This document shows, piece after piece, positions 1-13,200 of a DNA stretch of 64,000 bases (positions are counted from its first letter, which is position 1; each line of letters opens with the position of its first letter). The notes under the pieces are model-generated. The model was not told the DNA's origin. It worked only from the letters and a program-made list of their open reading frames with translations, and did no database searches. The translations under genes were made by a program, and so were the position numbers. Location of the stretch: the NCBI RefSeq assembly GCF_026151205.1, contig NC_087073.1, positions 3,088,501-3,152,500 on the forward strand. Reading direction: 5' to 3'. Origin of the DNA: Bolinopsis microptera (Eukaryota; Ctenophora; Tentaculata; Lobata; Bolinopsidae).

Positions 1-1640
1 ATCAGCCCTAAGAAAAGAGAAGCGAGTAAAGCGTGGAATAACGCAATTCATATGGCGCTCAAAAACAATCCTGGGTGTAAATCTAGCGCCACTGGCCTGC
101 GTAGACGTTAAAAAGTTTCAAGACTCAAAAAGGTCACATCATGATCAACAACATCGAAACTGAATACTTAACAACCTGCTATCACCTTGAGTCAGCTGCA
201 ATGCTCATAAGGTAATGGTCAAAGGTTTTTATTTTTCTGTGCTCCGATCACCGATGTCTCAACAACTATCCTTATTGTAATTGTTTTGTTTTTTTAATTT
301 TGGGATATCTGAAAAATCTAATACATATAATTATTTTTGTGTTAATAGATGTATCAACCCGGGATTTCGAGATAAGAACTTCAATAATTATATAGCAGTG
401 TATTTGCTGGTAATTGTACTTGCAATCCTCAATTAAGTTAGCTGAAGCAGTCTTATTCTCCTAAGCACTGCAGCTTATATTTAGACTTTATCGTCCTACG
501 CAGTTTTCAAGTTTAAACTTTTAACTTGAACTATTTATAGCCATTATCATCACGCTGAGCTTTCATTGTAAAGCTACAATCAATATGTGTTTGAAAATTA
601 TTTTAAGATTCGGATGCTGTCCTTTGTTTAATTTGACATTTATTTTAAACAAAATTCTTCAAACGGATACACTTTTTTTGCGAATGTTTTCGTGAATTAA
701 TTTCATGGCATGTGATTGTTGAATGTTGATGCTCAGAGATTGTTTAAATATTTTTTCGAGCAGTTCTAAATTTTGGAAATGTATGAAGATAAAACGACTA
801 TGACATAACTATATTATTTCGGTTCATCAATATATTATGTTATATTTATTGTGTATTGTGTCATCAACTTCAAGGACAAAAGAAAATCACGAATATTTTG
901 GCCAAAAAAAGCCAAACTAGGCGAAAATCTCGCATGGAAAGATAATGTATTTGCACGAATAGAATTATGAATTAGGCCTAGGGGTAGACTGGTTCGTACG
1001 GTAATGGCTTGCTAATCGGTTTGTGTGTTGTGTGTACGACAATAAAGCACTAGAGGTGGCTTCGTAGAGGTTGCGGCATGTTGCCAGCATTATGGCATGT
1101 ATACGTTTTTCACTATCACTATCATGTTCGTACAAATATTTCCTTTACCCTGGCCCTCATGAGTTTTTGTCCATATTATGTTCGCAAAGGTATGTTTGAT
1201 ACATGTTTCGTATCGCGAAAAGTGGCATGCAACGTATGTCAATAAAAGCCGTATTTTATTGGCGCAGTTTATATTTCCCGCGAAATCACATGAGCTGCAC
1301 TCCCCAAATTGCGTGCATTGTATGTTGTAGTAGTAGTACTACTAGTAACTTCCCAGGAAACCCTACCTAAGAGTCTATTTCCAAAAGTAAAATAGATAAT
1401 GTTTGTATTGAGCAAAATGCTCGTCTCGTAAAATGCAAACATGAAGTTATATAAAACTAAAAGCTTTGTGAAAGTCGTAAGTTTGGATCAACGAACCATG
1501 CATACTTTGCGTAAACTGCTAGCCGGACCGCCGAAGCCCCTTGATATTTCTTTAATTATCTGTATAGTAATACCTCAAAAACAACTAGCTAGCTGGAGGT
1601 CAACCATATATACAGATCTAATGAAAGTCTAGTTTCAAAA
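1..1640. other. Gene-free AT-rich DNA
   Basis: I see no coding exon, RNA gene or long repeat here. The sequence is AT-rich with short homopolymer runs, and open frames are short and without recognisable similarity. A small open frame at 1441-1632 (63 codons) has no features that support it as a gene. Confidence 0.5.
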
Positions 1641-2299
1641 GATAGTAACTTTACGGGTGATACTTGTAAAATATTTGTTCCAAATTCCTGCAAGACTGTC
1701 GACGGACGCGAGTCCAACTCGGCGCGCGCGTCTTGGACGGCAGTCCGATCCGAGTCGTAGGTTATAAACCTACAAATAGTAAATTGTGGTCAATTTAAGG
1801 TTAATATAAGTTTCTATAGTCCAATATAACCTACGCCCATTTTTAAAACTTTCACTTTCATAATTTAAGAAATTTCAATTTCACTTTAACATTTAAACAC
1901 TTTGGCTTTAAAAATGAAAAAGGGTAAGTCGTCAACAATTAAATCAAATTTTGATTTCATAATATCATACGAAAGGCGGTAAGAATTTAAATTTTTCAAA
2001 CATGCGCCACGATATTGTGGCCGTTAAAGTTCAATTTTCATCTCCGCTCCAAAATAAACTTTTAAAATTTCATAGTCTACTAGTCATACTTTTTCTATCA
2101 ATACAAAATAAGCTTATCGAAAAATTCTTTGTCCATTGTTGTTGCGTCCTGATAGTCGCAGCAACCCTGTTACTACCCTTTTAGTTCGTAGGAAAACTTA
2201 AACCCCTTTTCAGGTTAGCACCTTCAACTGTAGGACTCTCAACCCTGTATCACGTATAGTAAACGGGAGTTAGCTCACTCAGCCTTCATGCATCATAAT

Positions 2300-4152
2300 G
2301 ATTTTATCTCCTTGCAAGAGCATCGCCAACACCACAAAGAATCCCTAAGAATTGAAAACATCTTATCATATCAGCTCATCACTGCTTCTGCTACGAAGCC
2401 TGCTATGACCGGCTGGAGAAAACTAACCCTGAGCACAGGCATCGCAGTTCCTGGCACATCATCAGACAACTAACATCCTCCGACACCGTGCCATACTGCA
2501 AAGTGCCAGAAGAACGGCTCATCATCTGGTTCGAGCACTTCAAGTCCCTTCTAGGCACAGAACATACTCCACCTGACCTCACTCTCCCCTTCTTCAACCA
2601 GAGAGTCTCTGACACCCTGCCCATGCCCATCAGCTGCTCATCCTTTAGCATGTCAGAACTCGACACGGTTCTGAAGTCCGCCAAGTTCTCAAAGTCACCC
2701 GGTCTAGATATCATCCCTCTCTCAGTCTGGAAGCTTCACCAGCTACGTGAAAACCTCCTCGGATTCTGTAACAAAGCACTCATGGATGGTGTGATCCCTC
2801 AAGCCGCCTCTATCATTCCCATCCCCAAAAAGGGTGATCTTACTAATCCAGGAAACTACCGTGGCATTTCACTGGCGCCGGTTGCAGCGAAAGTTTTTAA
2901 CAAGCTCATCCTCAACCGGATCTACCCATTCATTGATCCCCTCTTGCGACCAAACCAAAATGGTTTCCGTAGAGGAAGATCCACACTCCCACAGGTCCTG
3001 TCGTATACTCGAGAAATGCAAGATCGGAAATCGCTCAGCCGCAATTTTGTTTGTCGATTTTTCGAAAGCATTCGACAGCATTAACCGGGATGCCCTTTTA
3101 CACATCCTCTCCCTCTACGGTATCCCTGTTCCACTAGTAGATGCTAATGCTATCAGGCTACTTTATGACTCATCGTTTTCTCGTGTCCAGACCATCGACG
3201 GCCTTACTGACTTTTTAGGACACTTATTGGAGTTCTTCAAGGCCGGGGACACTCTAGCACCCTTTCTCTTCATCATCGTCCTTGACTATGTCCTCAGAAG
3301 CTGCATGGCTGAAGAATTCGGTCTTACCATCGTGCCTAGGAAAAGTCGAAGAGTGCATGCGGTCAAAATCACAGAACTTGACTTTGCTGATGATTTGGCC
3401 TTAATTTCAGACACCATAGAGCAAGTCCAACTTCTGCTGACAGACCTTGAAAATGCGGCCGCACAAGTTGGTCTTGCTACGAATGCTTCTAAGACCGAGT
3501 TCATGACCATCAACATCCCTGACACTGTCGACCTACATTCCATCTCAGGCCGCCAAATTAAACTGGTTGATGACTTTAAATACCTCGGCTCTTTCATTGT
3601 GGACAGTAGAAAAGATTTCAACACAAGGAAAGGAATGGCCTGGTCAGCCTGTATTGTGTATTAAACTGCAAAAACTCTGGTCCTCTGGCATTTCCGAACA
3701 ACTGAAAGTCAAGTTCTTTAGAGCCTGTGTCGAACCAGTGCTGCTCTATCACTATGGATCAGAGACAGGGACCATCAACAAGCAGTTCGAGAAGCGCCTC
3801 AACGGATGCTACACCCGTCTTTTAATGAAAGCCAAGAACATCTCGTGGAAGAAGCATCCAACCCTCAAGCCGATCTATGGCAACCTTCCATCTATTGCCT
3901 CAGTGGTTGCGTCAAGGCGTTCCAGATTTACTGAGCATTGCAATTTGCATGAGAGCTTCGGACCAAGTTATCTCCTTTATCCTCCCCTGGCGACTTGCCC
4001 AGTCCGGCCGTGGAAGGAGACCACTCACCTTCCTGGACGTAGTAGCTCGAGACACTGGGCTCCAGTTGAACGACCTTCGAACTGTTATGTGCGATCGAGA
4101 CGTGTGGAGGCAGACAGTGAATGGGATTTCAAATGAGGATCGCCCAAAGTAA
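2300..4152 (+). pseudogene. Broken LINE reverse transcriptase (RTE/CR1-like ORF2)
   Basis: Reverse transcriptase of a non-LTR retrotransposon, the enzyme that copies element RNA into the genome at a nicked target. Visible RT landmarks are IPKKGDLTNPGNYRGISL (near 2825-2870), FVDFSKAFDSI (near 3050-3080) and the catalytic FADD box at 3383-3394. A C-terminal block of the form GR.R.TFLDVV...DR..WR..V runs to a stop at 4152. The frame moves at least three times (about 3000-3030, 3630-3660 and 3970-3990), so no intact product is possible. The apurinic endonuclease domain expected upstream is not recognisable. The sequence fits the RTE or neighbouring LINE clades, but clade assignment needs a phylogeny. 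Calling it a dead copy is safe. Confidence 0.9.
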
Positions 4153-4154
4153 AG

Positions 4155-4275
4155 TAAGTATTGTTAATCATTAATGGACTAGCCCGGCGCGCGCTACTTC
4201 GTAGCACTTGTCTCGGAAAAAAGCAGCGCGCGCTACCTCGAAGAAATTTAGACGAGTAGCATCTGTTAAAAAATT
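4155..4275 (+). repeat. GC-rich dispersed repeat, copy 1
   Basis: A GC-rich block with two CGCGCGCTAC cores and GAAGAAATTTAGACGAGTA. It matches the reverse complement of 49070-49190 over about 100 bases with few differences. It starts immediately after the RT stop codon, so it may be the 3' untranslated part of this LINE family or a separate element. Confidence 0.7.
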
Positions 4276-7229
4276 CTCCTCCAGTTTCCCATTTTCATCG
4301 TGGTTTCTTTTTTTGCCGCTGTTCTGCAGAACTCTCGACTTTAAACTTTTAATTCTTTTCTCCCGCTCTCGGCTAGCCAGCGCGCTATAGAGCTCCCGGC
4401 TTTCAGCTCCCGGCGCGGCTCATGAGTTTCATTGTAGGTTTATAAGTTGAAACAAAATTTTACAAGTATCACCCGTTAAGAATTTCAGCTCCCATAGCTC
4501 TCAGCTCTCGGCTTTCGGCGCGGCTCTCGCTCGATCTCGCCTCGCTGAGCGAAAATCGATGCACAATGACGAATGACTAATGAATTTCATCAAATTACGC
4601 GACACGGACTTTTACACTTTATATAAAAGCCTTGCAGCGCGATGCGTTACTGTGCCGCGCCGCGCATTCAATTATGCTTCTCGCAACGACAGGTCGGCGA
4701 AATGCGCTACTGTGCCTCGCCTTGTATCACGCGGTGACCCTCATTGTCGCTTTACAAACCCCTGTAGAGTTTCGATGATACAGAGGGAGCCGCGCGGCGG
4801 GTCATACAACGTATGACAAGCCTCGCCAACCCTGCGATGAATTGACATCGTCAATTAATAAAACCCGTGCGTCATAAAGTAGGCGAAACTCACTAACGAA
4901 ACTCACTAATGATCATTCCAAAATAATCATTCCATAAAAACAAAAAAGGTATGACAAATTGGATATTGTGAAAAAGCTCACATTTTGAAAAAAACTATGG
5001 TACACCATACACAAATTTTTAAAATCTGAACAAGTTTTATTTTATCGTGCGCCTCGCCACCTTTTATGTCCTAGGGTAAGAGTTGGGGTCAGGATTAAGG
5101 TTAGGGTTAAGATTAGGGTTTGGATTAGGCAATCAAAGTAACGCGTGGTGTTATTTGAAGTGGGATAGATCGACATGGGCTCGCTATATATAGTGGCGGC
5201 GCCCATTATTTAATGTGCGAAAAATTATACCATGGTTTATAAATAACTTTGCATGCTACCATTCAGCTTGACTGAAAAAATGTTTATGTTACTGAGCGCC
5301 TCTAAGCATGTCTAGTCATTCTGTATAGTCATCTTGCCATATAAGTTTATAAACATTAATCAATAATCATGGGTCCCCAGGTAAACAAATCGTAATATAA
5401 TAAATGAGTCATGATATGATGACATAACTATTTTAAATAAGTATCATAACATTTAAAAATTTAACTTAAATCAGGTCGAATCAAAATTAAATAAAAACAA
5501 CATCACCAGTGAACTGTAACCCATAAACTATAAGTATCCATAAAAATGTAAATCATGGCCATTAATTTACACTATTATATTATGATAGTACTGTAAATTA
5601 AGGTCAGATGTATCATACATTGACGATCTCAATCCTTCACAGCTCGGCACGGCCCAATCAAATAGTGCATCACGCTACAAACGATATCAAAGATCAAAGA
5701 CAGAGACGGGCACTTAACTAGACTAAAGCTGTTTGATGTTTGATTTGTCCTTTGCCGAATACAAATCCAACTGTAACCTATTTCATTGCACATCACAGAT
5801 GTCTAGCCCTTTTCAATCAATTTAACTCTGCTTCAAGGGAAGACATATTCTAGATGACTGTCCCACTGCCTATATCAATTTCATTTTCTCCTGCAGCAAT
5901 CGAATATTTTCACCTTAACTATTCAATAATTCGTTATGAACCCCTCCTCCTTCAAAGAATCTTGATCACATTTGGAAAACCTATTTCCAAAAGACTCCCA
6001 ACGAACACTTTAAAAAGCAACCCCTAAAGAACGCAAAGAGAGTAGAAAATAATCTGATTTTATGGGACATAAGTGCACTTAACACAAGGTGGGGCTTTTA
6101 ATAAGTGTTCACATGTTTTTAAGGATGTCCTGTTGGACTTCTAATTCTTGACTACAAATTTTGGATGTTGAAATTTGGGAGTCTTATTTTGACTCGCAAC
6201 TATGTCTCAGGAGGGAGCTCTGCTAAGATCCTGTATTATATAACAACCTCCTCTACCAGGGCTATGCCTTGTGTGTGCTGGGATCGTATTCTGGCATATA
6301 CATGCTTAACTTGTTTCATTAAGGGACTGGAAAAACTACTATCGTCTGGTGCATTTTGTTTTATTTCAGGATGTGAAATGATGGTGATTATTATCTGAGT
6401 ACATATTATATATTTTGTGCATTTATGATGCTCCTCTAATGTTATCATTTTAACATCTTTGTAAATAAATGATGATTAGAAGATGATACATCAGAGTCAG
6501 TTGAAGGCCTAAGACGGGGTATAGTAGCCCTTAGTAAATGCCTAACAAAGCACTTTGTCTTGCCTGGTGTGATTTATATAATGCAGTTGATGTTGAATGA
6601 GGACTTTCCATTGTTCGATGCAGTGCCAGCAGTTCACGTAGGTCTAGGTCTTCAGCTATACATGAAAAGCAATGTTAGATACATCTGTATGGTAGCGTAA
6701 AGTAAGGAACTGTGTGGTTCAGAAATCAGTTTCTGTCATTTAAACTTTTAAAATGAAATAGCACAAAAATAATCTTTGAGAGGTCATCTTTCCTTAGGTA
6801 TTATATAGCTTAATTTGACTGCTGGATTCACACTAGATGAACAACCACTGCTCTGATCTCTTGGACGTCTAGAAACAGCTACTACAGTATTTACTGTTTT
6901 AAGTTACCAAAGCTCATTTTTCTTTTCAGTCAGACCTACAGTAAGCCCAACGTCTTGTGCTGTTCATTTTGAACTGTTAAATATCTTTCATATCTGGAAA
7001 AAAGCGGCATTTAGCTAAGAATATTAAGACCTTAGATATATACCGTTATAAAGTTGTAATATGATTAAAATTATAATATGGACAATATTGATAACTTCCT
7101 TGTCTATATTTGTTTTAGATCCCCCTAGTTAACTAGACAATATCCTAACTAACGCATAATAATTTCAACAAAATCCAAACAGTCACATTCCATTGCAGCA
7201 TCAAAATGGTTTAGCAGGTCTGAAAATGA
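4276..7229. other. Gene-free stretch upstream of the semaphorin
   Basis: To about 4870 the DNA is GC-rich repeat sequence of the type seen again around 44.6 kb (both contain GACATCGTCAAT). At 5085-5130 there is a degenerate run of TTAGGG-like hexamers. The rest is AT-rich with no recognisable exon. A possible 3' splice site (TTCCATTGCAG, ending about 7198) lies 31 bases before the semaphorin start codon. A 5' untranslated exon may therefore lie somewhere in this stretch, but I cannot locate it or a promoter. Confidence 0.45.
5085..5130 (+). repeat. Degenerate interstitial TTAGGG-like repeat
   Basis: Consecutive hexamer-like units such as TTAGGGTTAAGATTAGGG are visible. A similar short run lies at 49705-49790 beside another mobile-element relic. 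This resembles animal telomere sequence away from a chromosome end. Confidence 0.6.
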
Positions 7230-10200
7230 ATGATGCTACTTTTGGCTACTTGTCTTCTACCCATAATAGCTGCCATTTGGGAGGACCTTCCTGACGAGAG
7301 TGAGTATGTTAGAATCGTCTACTCTGATCTGATACACTGCCCACACTCGAGTCACTTGTCTCAATATATTGTTCTGTTTCTCAAATGAAATTGTAAGAAG
7401 TCACAAACTCCTGTCACAAATCTCTATTAATTGCAGATTGTTACCACTGTGTGCGGTATGCGGGATCAGAGGTTTATTTCACAGCTCAGGGACTCGTCAA
7501 TTCAACTCTTGTCGTTGGGGGAAGGTAAGTCCCACACCAGCTTATGTTTCAATTATGGTTGGTGTCGTGTGAGGCCTCATAACACAAATTTTCCGTTAGG
7601 CCCGTCGATTGATTTAAACCTGTTAGAAATATGAGACACCTATTCACACGTACAAATTTTCACTTGCCTATTTACAGTATGATGCGGTAAATCAATAAAG
7701 TGCACAAACCCAAAACTTGCAATCTAACCCCCTGTCTTGTCCACTTTACATGTTAATTACATGATCGATACTGTATCCTCATTCGATATCTTGATTAGAT
7801 ATTATGCCAGGAAATGAAGGCTCATTCATCCAATTTAACTTCACCTCTAATTTTTCAGGAATGCTGTATTGAAGCTAGATTTTAAAAATCAGATCGATGA
7901 GAATTTTCCCGATAGAGTGAGTATATGTATATATAATATATAGTGAGCTGTTAATGAAGACTGTTAATTCCATTCTTTAATTCTTTTCCCTCTGTTCTGT
8001 TCTGAAAATGCTTTTATTACCCCTCATTAGATAATCTCATTGTGATAAATGCTTTGTAATTGTTGATTCTAATTCTAATTCTCTTCAAACTGAGAGTGTG
8101 TGTAAGTGAGTGTAAACTATGTAAATTCCAGGACGTAACAGGGCAGTCAAATATTCAAGACAGAGCCCACAATGACTACACTAACTGTCTGGATGCTGGT
8201 CGATCAAAGGTTAATTAATCCTCAGTCAGCCTATTTTTCCATTTTTAAGTTTTATTCAAATTCTTACTACAACAAACATTGTTCAAGCGTTCATTATTGT
8301 TTTTTTCTTCTTAAAAACATCCCTTATGCCATGCTTGAAGTACTTTGAGCAATTGAGCTTGCTGAGAAGCTCAATTTTAATATTAATCTTTTCCAACCAC
8401 ATATCCAGCACTCCCTCTCTTATATAATAATAATAATTAATAATATTATTATTCATTGACAATGGTGCGGAAATGCATACTACACTTACACTTTATTAAC
8501 ACTTTGGTACATCAGTGTCTTACAATAAAGTGTCGCTCATTACCATTGTGCATCAAATTAATTTCAATTAATCTAAACAACACAATTCACCCTCTTCAGC
8601 TGCTGTCGCACATTAGAAGTTTTCTTTTGCAATAAACTGACTAGTAACGAGCTAACATGAGACATATTACGTATTTAGGGCAATATAATACATTGTTACA
8701 ACTAGAGAAAATGTCACCCAATAACTTGATCATAATACACACGATATGATCAACTGCACTGTGTTATAATATATGTCAACTCCACCGAGTGTGTAAAGCT
8801 GACTAATGAATTGTTTTCAGGCGATGTGTGCTAACTACTACAAAGTAATAATCCCAATAGACGATAGGACGGTCCTTCTCTGTGGTACCTCCGCTTACAA
8901 CCCCCAGTGTGATTTCAGACAGGTAAAGTTCAACACAACCTTCCTACAATCAACACAACCATCCTACACTTAACTCAACCATCTTATTACACTGTCACCC
9001 CGCGGCCCGCACAATATATTGAGATCGACATATCTTCGAATTTAATGTGCCCCAACTTTAATGTTCCTAGAATTAATTCTTACTTCATTACTGTGGTGCT
9101 AATCATTTAGTGCAAGCGGACACTTTAACTTTAAGCTTTAACCATCACTCTCTCTCTCTCTCTCTCTCTCTTTGTCTCCCTCGGCTGACCGCTGTAGCAT
9201 TGTCCACCTACTCCCCCCATTCACCGACTATCCCCATTCAGCTCACAATGTTAGTCTCGACAAACATTGTCCTCAACTTTTACTGGGTTAACTGTAAAAG
9301 TTAATTAACCGTATCAGACCCTATAATAGTCACAAGACAGATCAGGTATTGAACGATATTGTAAAATTAAGGGACTAATAGGTTCACTTATAGTTATAGG
9401 TTCATTACCTACTCTCTCTAACTCTATAAACTTATAAACACTGTTTCTTTATTGCAGTTTAAACTACCATTGCCTAGTCACAGGTCCCTGTTACCATATA
9501 AACGAGGATTAGGGTCCAAAATATGGACAATTGCCCTTGCTAATTGCCCTATCTCCTCATTAGGATCATTATCTATCGAAATAAAGTTTCAGTTCATACT
9601 TAATAAGTATATAATAAGTATCGTTTTATACATGATAAACAAAGTCCCTACTTGATAAATGATAGGCCAGTAAGAAGACTGGACGCACAATTAGAATTTA
9701 CCTGCACACAGCACATGAATCAGTGCCATTAAATCTCATCTACATGTCAAGAAGTTGCCTTCAAAAACTTTCAAATTAAGAATATAATAATCCGAGAGAG
9801 AGTGCATATAACTGTAGAGCATGCGAGTGTACCAGTAACATGGTGATAAACATATTATATTATACGCGCATTAGAAACTCAAATAGCGGAGCTGTATTAT
9901 CAGCTGTATAACATGAGTTAGTGTTGTTTTGATCGCACAACAATGCTTGTTAGCTGTATTTATAAGATTGTTTGTGAGGTGGATGTCGTGAGGAGGACCA
10001 GAGAGAGGAGGAGACCGGAGTGAGCTTCACTGATTAAAAGTTAACGTGAACGTATAATAATACTTTACATAACACTGGCCAGGGCGGGTGTACAGGAGTC
10101 AAGATTACCACGCTCCCACTTTAGAGCTATCAGCTGTATTGCAGTGGTCGGTCATATATAGGTGTGTGAGCTCAAAATAGTGTGATAAATGTGCGGAAAC

Positions 10201-13200
10201 AGTGCTGTTGTTCCATCTCCAAGGGTAACTTCGTCTTAAAGCACCATAGGGCTAATGTCATGCGAGTTTAAAGGTTGTTACTCAAATTTTGAAGAATGAA
10301 CCACGGAAGGAAAGATCCTTGTTAGTTTCATTATTGAATGAATGTGACAATCCTGACGTAAGCTTAAGAATTCCAAGAATTTGATATTTGGGAGCTCGGG
10401 TCACGACTCACGTTTCAAAACTTATCACAAGTAATCAGATTGATGAACAATATGGTGAGTTTGTGTTGCAACCACTCTGCTGCAAAGAGTGACTGATAAT
10501 ACCATCATGTTTACAAAACGATACCCACGTGACCACGTGACCACGTGACCACGTGACCACGTGACCACGTGACCACGTGACCACGTGACCACGTGACCAC
10601 GTGACCCCTGACCAAGCGAGTCAGCCATTGGGTGCCTACACTGCTGTCTGTTATTGACTTATCTTCTCCTAATGAAATTGAAGAGAGAAAGGACTTGCTA
10701 AAGTTGGGCACTTCTTGCCCAATATTAATTGTTTAAGAGGGGCCACCAATTTGTGGTCATACACCCGCAACCGTGGCACCTAAACACACAAACAATACAG
10801 AATATTATCAGAATATCAGAGTGTCGACAAAAAGACTGACTCTGATACGCTTGAGCACATAATTAACTGCTGAATAGGGTTATACCTACTGTTCCATTAT
10901 AAGCTGGGAGTTACAGTGGTTATCATAAACGAGACAACTATTTATCTCATGAATGCATCTTTTAGCAATAGATTTACTGAACTTGAACTACTGTTAAGTT
11001 AAAAGTGATATCTGCGAGCCCTGGTCCTTTGTTTGAATTCACGCACCAGGTATCTCTAACCTTTTTGTGTAGAGAACGAGCAGCCCTGTACTTATTTCCA
11101 GTGACCGAGCACTGATCACCCCGGGATATTTGCTCCCCCTCATATGACGTCATTTGAGGGATGCCTGGTCGTCTATGACGTCATTTGAGGGGTGCCTGGC
11201 CGTCTATATTCTGGTCATCGACCCAACCCAACTCATTCTAACTGAAAGATGGGCTGACCTACAACATGAGCCAAAATATTCAGCATTCAATTTCTCAATC
11301 ATTGACACTGACAGTGCTCCCGATCAATCACTTGATCAGCAGACAGGAGAAGTCGATATTCCTTTCAATTCAACTTGGCTTTAGAGGGTAATTAAGAAGA
11401 AGCTGTTGACATATTTTGAGGGACACCCACCTTCATTATAACAATACGCAGTGGCAGACATTATTGTGTAACGGTGGAATGGTTGAACCAGTGAACAATA
11501 GTTACAACTATTCACGGTACGCGGGTACGATAGACCAAATTGAACCGTTGAACCATTGATCCTTATTCTAGAAGTCCGATGTTGTAAAAGTAATGTAAAA
11601 GGAGAATAAGTTAGTGAAATTGTTGGGCGCATGGTAGTCCGGAAACAAAAATGTTCGTTCATTCAATGTTACACAGAAGTTTCTCAAGCATTAAATAATT
11701 CAGGTATCTGCCCAAATTTCCATAATACTGTGATATTATGTGATAATACTGTGATGTTTATGTAACTCGCACAATTCACAGTCTCTTACTAGTAGTAGTG
11801 GTAGTAATCAGTGATCAAACCGACGCAGCAGTTCAGCCACTAATCACCGGGCTTGCTTGAGTAAAAAGCACCATCACGTCTTTATTAAGACCACTCTCTA
11901 ACTCTACAGCCGGCGGAGGAGAGAGAGAGAAAGTTGTAAAATCAAAAGGGACCCAAGTGAGGCGGGGTGTAATTAAGAAAGTTTAAGTAATATGCAATAT
12001 AACTTAATATATAATATGCAATATAACTTAATATATAATATGCAATATAACTTAATATATAATATAACGCTTATTATCGTTACACGGCGTGAGAGTGACT
12101 CGCTTTTCGGGGAGTTAAATATAGGCTGGTAACGCTGTGCGATGACAAACTACTGTTCTTATTAATGTACTTTCGAGAGAATTGCATAAATTAGTGTATG
12201 TTTTTGTGATGATGTAAGATTTTGGATAGTCCGGCTGAGAAAACGTAAAACGGGCATTGGGAGGTTTACAGCGTATGACGTGAATCATGTTTTATGATAG
12301 ATTGAGGGTTCACGTTTGGAATTTTAAATTGAACTCGAGGTCCAAAGTTGAATCGACTTGAGCTAAGAAAATACACAATGTTTAAACGAGTCAGTTTAAA
12401 ATAATTGTTGGACAATAGTTTTTATAAATGAACATTACTTGCAGGATGTATTCCCCACTGCACAAGGAAATAAAACCCTCAATATTTTACAGCAATGTCG
12501 AAAACTCTGACTCCCAATTCCCAAATATAGGGTCCCGGACTATGTCTCCACAGTCCACACACACACAATCTAACACATGATTTCGTAAATAAACATTCCT
12601 TCCTTCCTGCATAATGCCCAGATTTACACAGCAAACCTTATGTCCTTCGTTTTGTAGACGGCGTCTCTGCTTGCATTCCAATCTCTCCTGCGGTGTATTT
12701 GCACTATTAAGGGTCAACATTGTCCATGATGGAGCCCTGACGTGATATTCTCATCATGATAAATTAGGGTGAACTGTTCTCTGGGCTGCCAGACTGCGAT
12801 CGTGTCATCGTGTGCTGATAATAACTTTAGAGTAATCGTGTAAATCATATATTGGATCTTTTAAAACTTTTATAAAAACAAAGTCCAAGCGTGATCGTTA
12901 AATTTTTCCTGCTACGTTGTGATTTAATGAATCCACACATTACGTGTAAATTGCGGAATTTGTCAAATATTTTCGCCCAGACGGCCTAACTTGGTTTAAT
13001 TTTTACTAGGTCAGATTTGATTAGGACAAGATGGGTAAAATGGTAATTTTTCGTTCACTGGTTTTGATTGCGATAGACGTGATGAATTTAGCCCTGAAAA
13101 TCTCTCAAGAATTTAGATGGTGAAATTTGAAATGAGAGCCCAGTCTGGTTTTGGGACTTGGAAGAATATAATGTTGGTAGTAAATACCGTGCACTTTGAC

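Larger units (their letters stand above)
1645..4490 (+). mobile_element. Non-LTR retrotransposon relic bounded by a short inverted repeat
   Basis: This interval holds a decayed reverse-transcriptase gene. A roughly 30-bp sequence containing ACGGGTGATACTTGTAAAAT near 1650-1685 recurs in reverse complement near 4445-4485. A TATAAACCTAC motif also lies on both sides (about 1760 and about 4435, inverted). Between the coding relic and the right copy is GC-rich DNA with repeated CGCGCGCTAC blocks. Inverted ends are not a normal LINE property, so the LINE may have landed inside another element, or the ends may belong to two insertions. The outer limits are therefore approximate. Confidence 0.45.

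Noticed and set aside
7226-7299. ATG at 7226 as the semaphorin start
   Set aside because: It is out of frame with all later exons and meets a stop within exon 1; the ATG at 7230 gives a signal peptide and joins exon 2 in phase.
10425-10711. Minus-strand frames with VTWSRGH repeats
   Set aside because: Produced by the 9-bp CACGTG array; no other coding signal.
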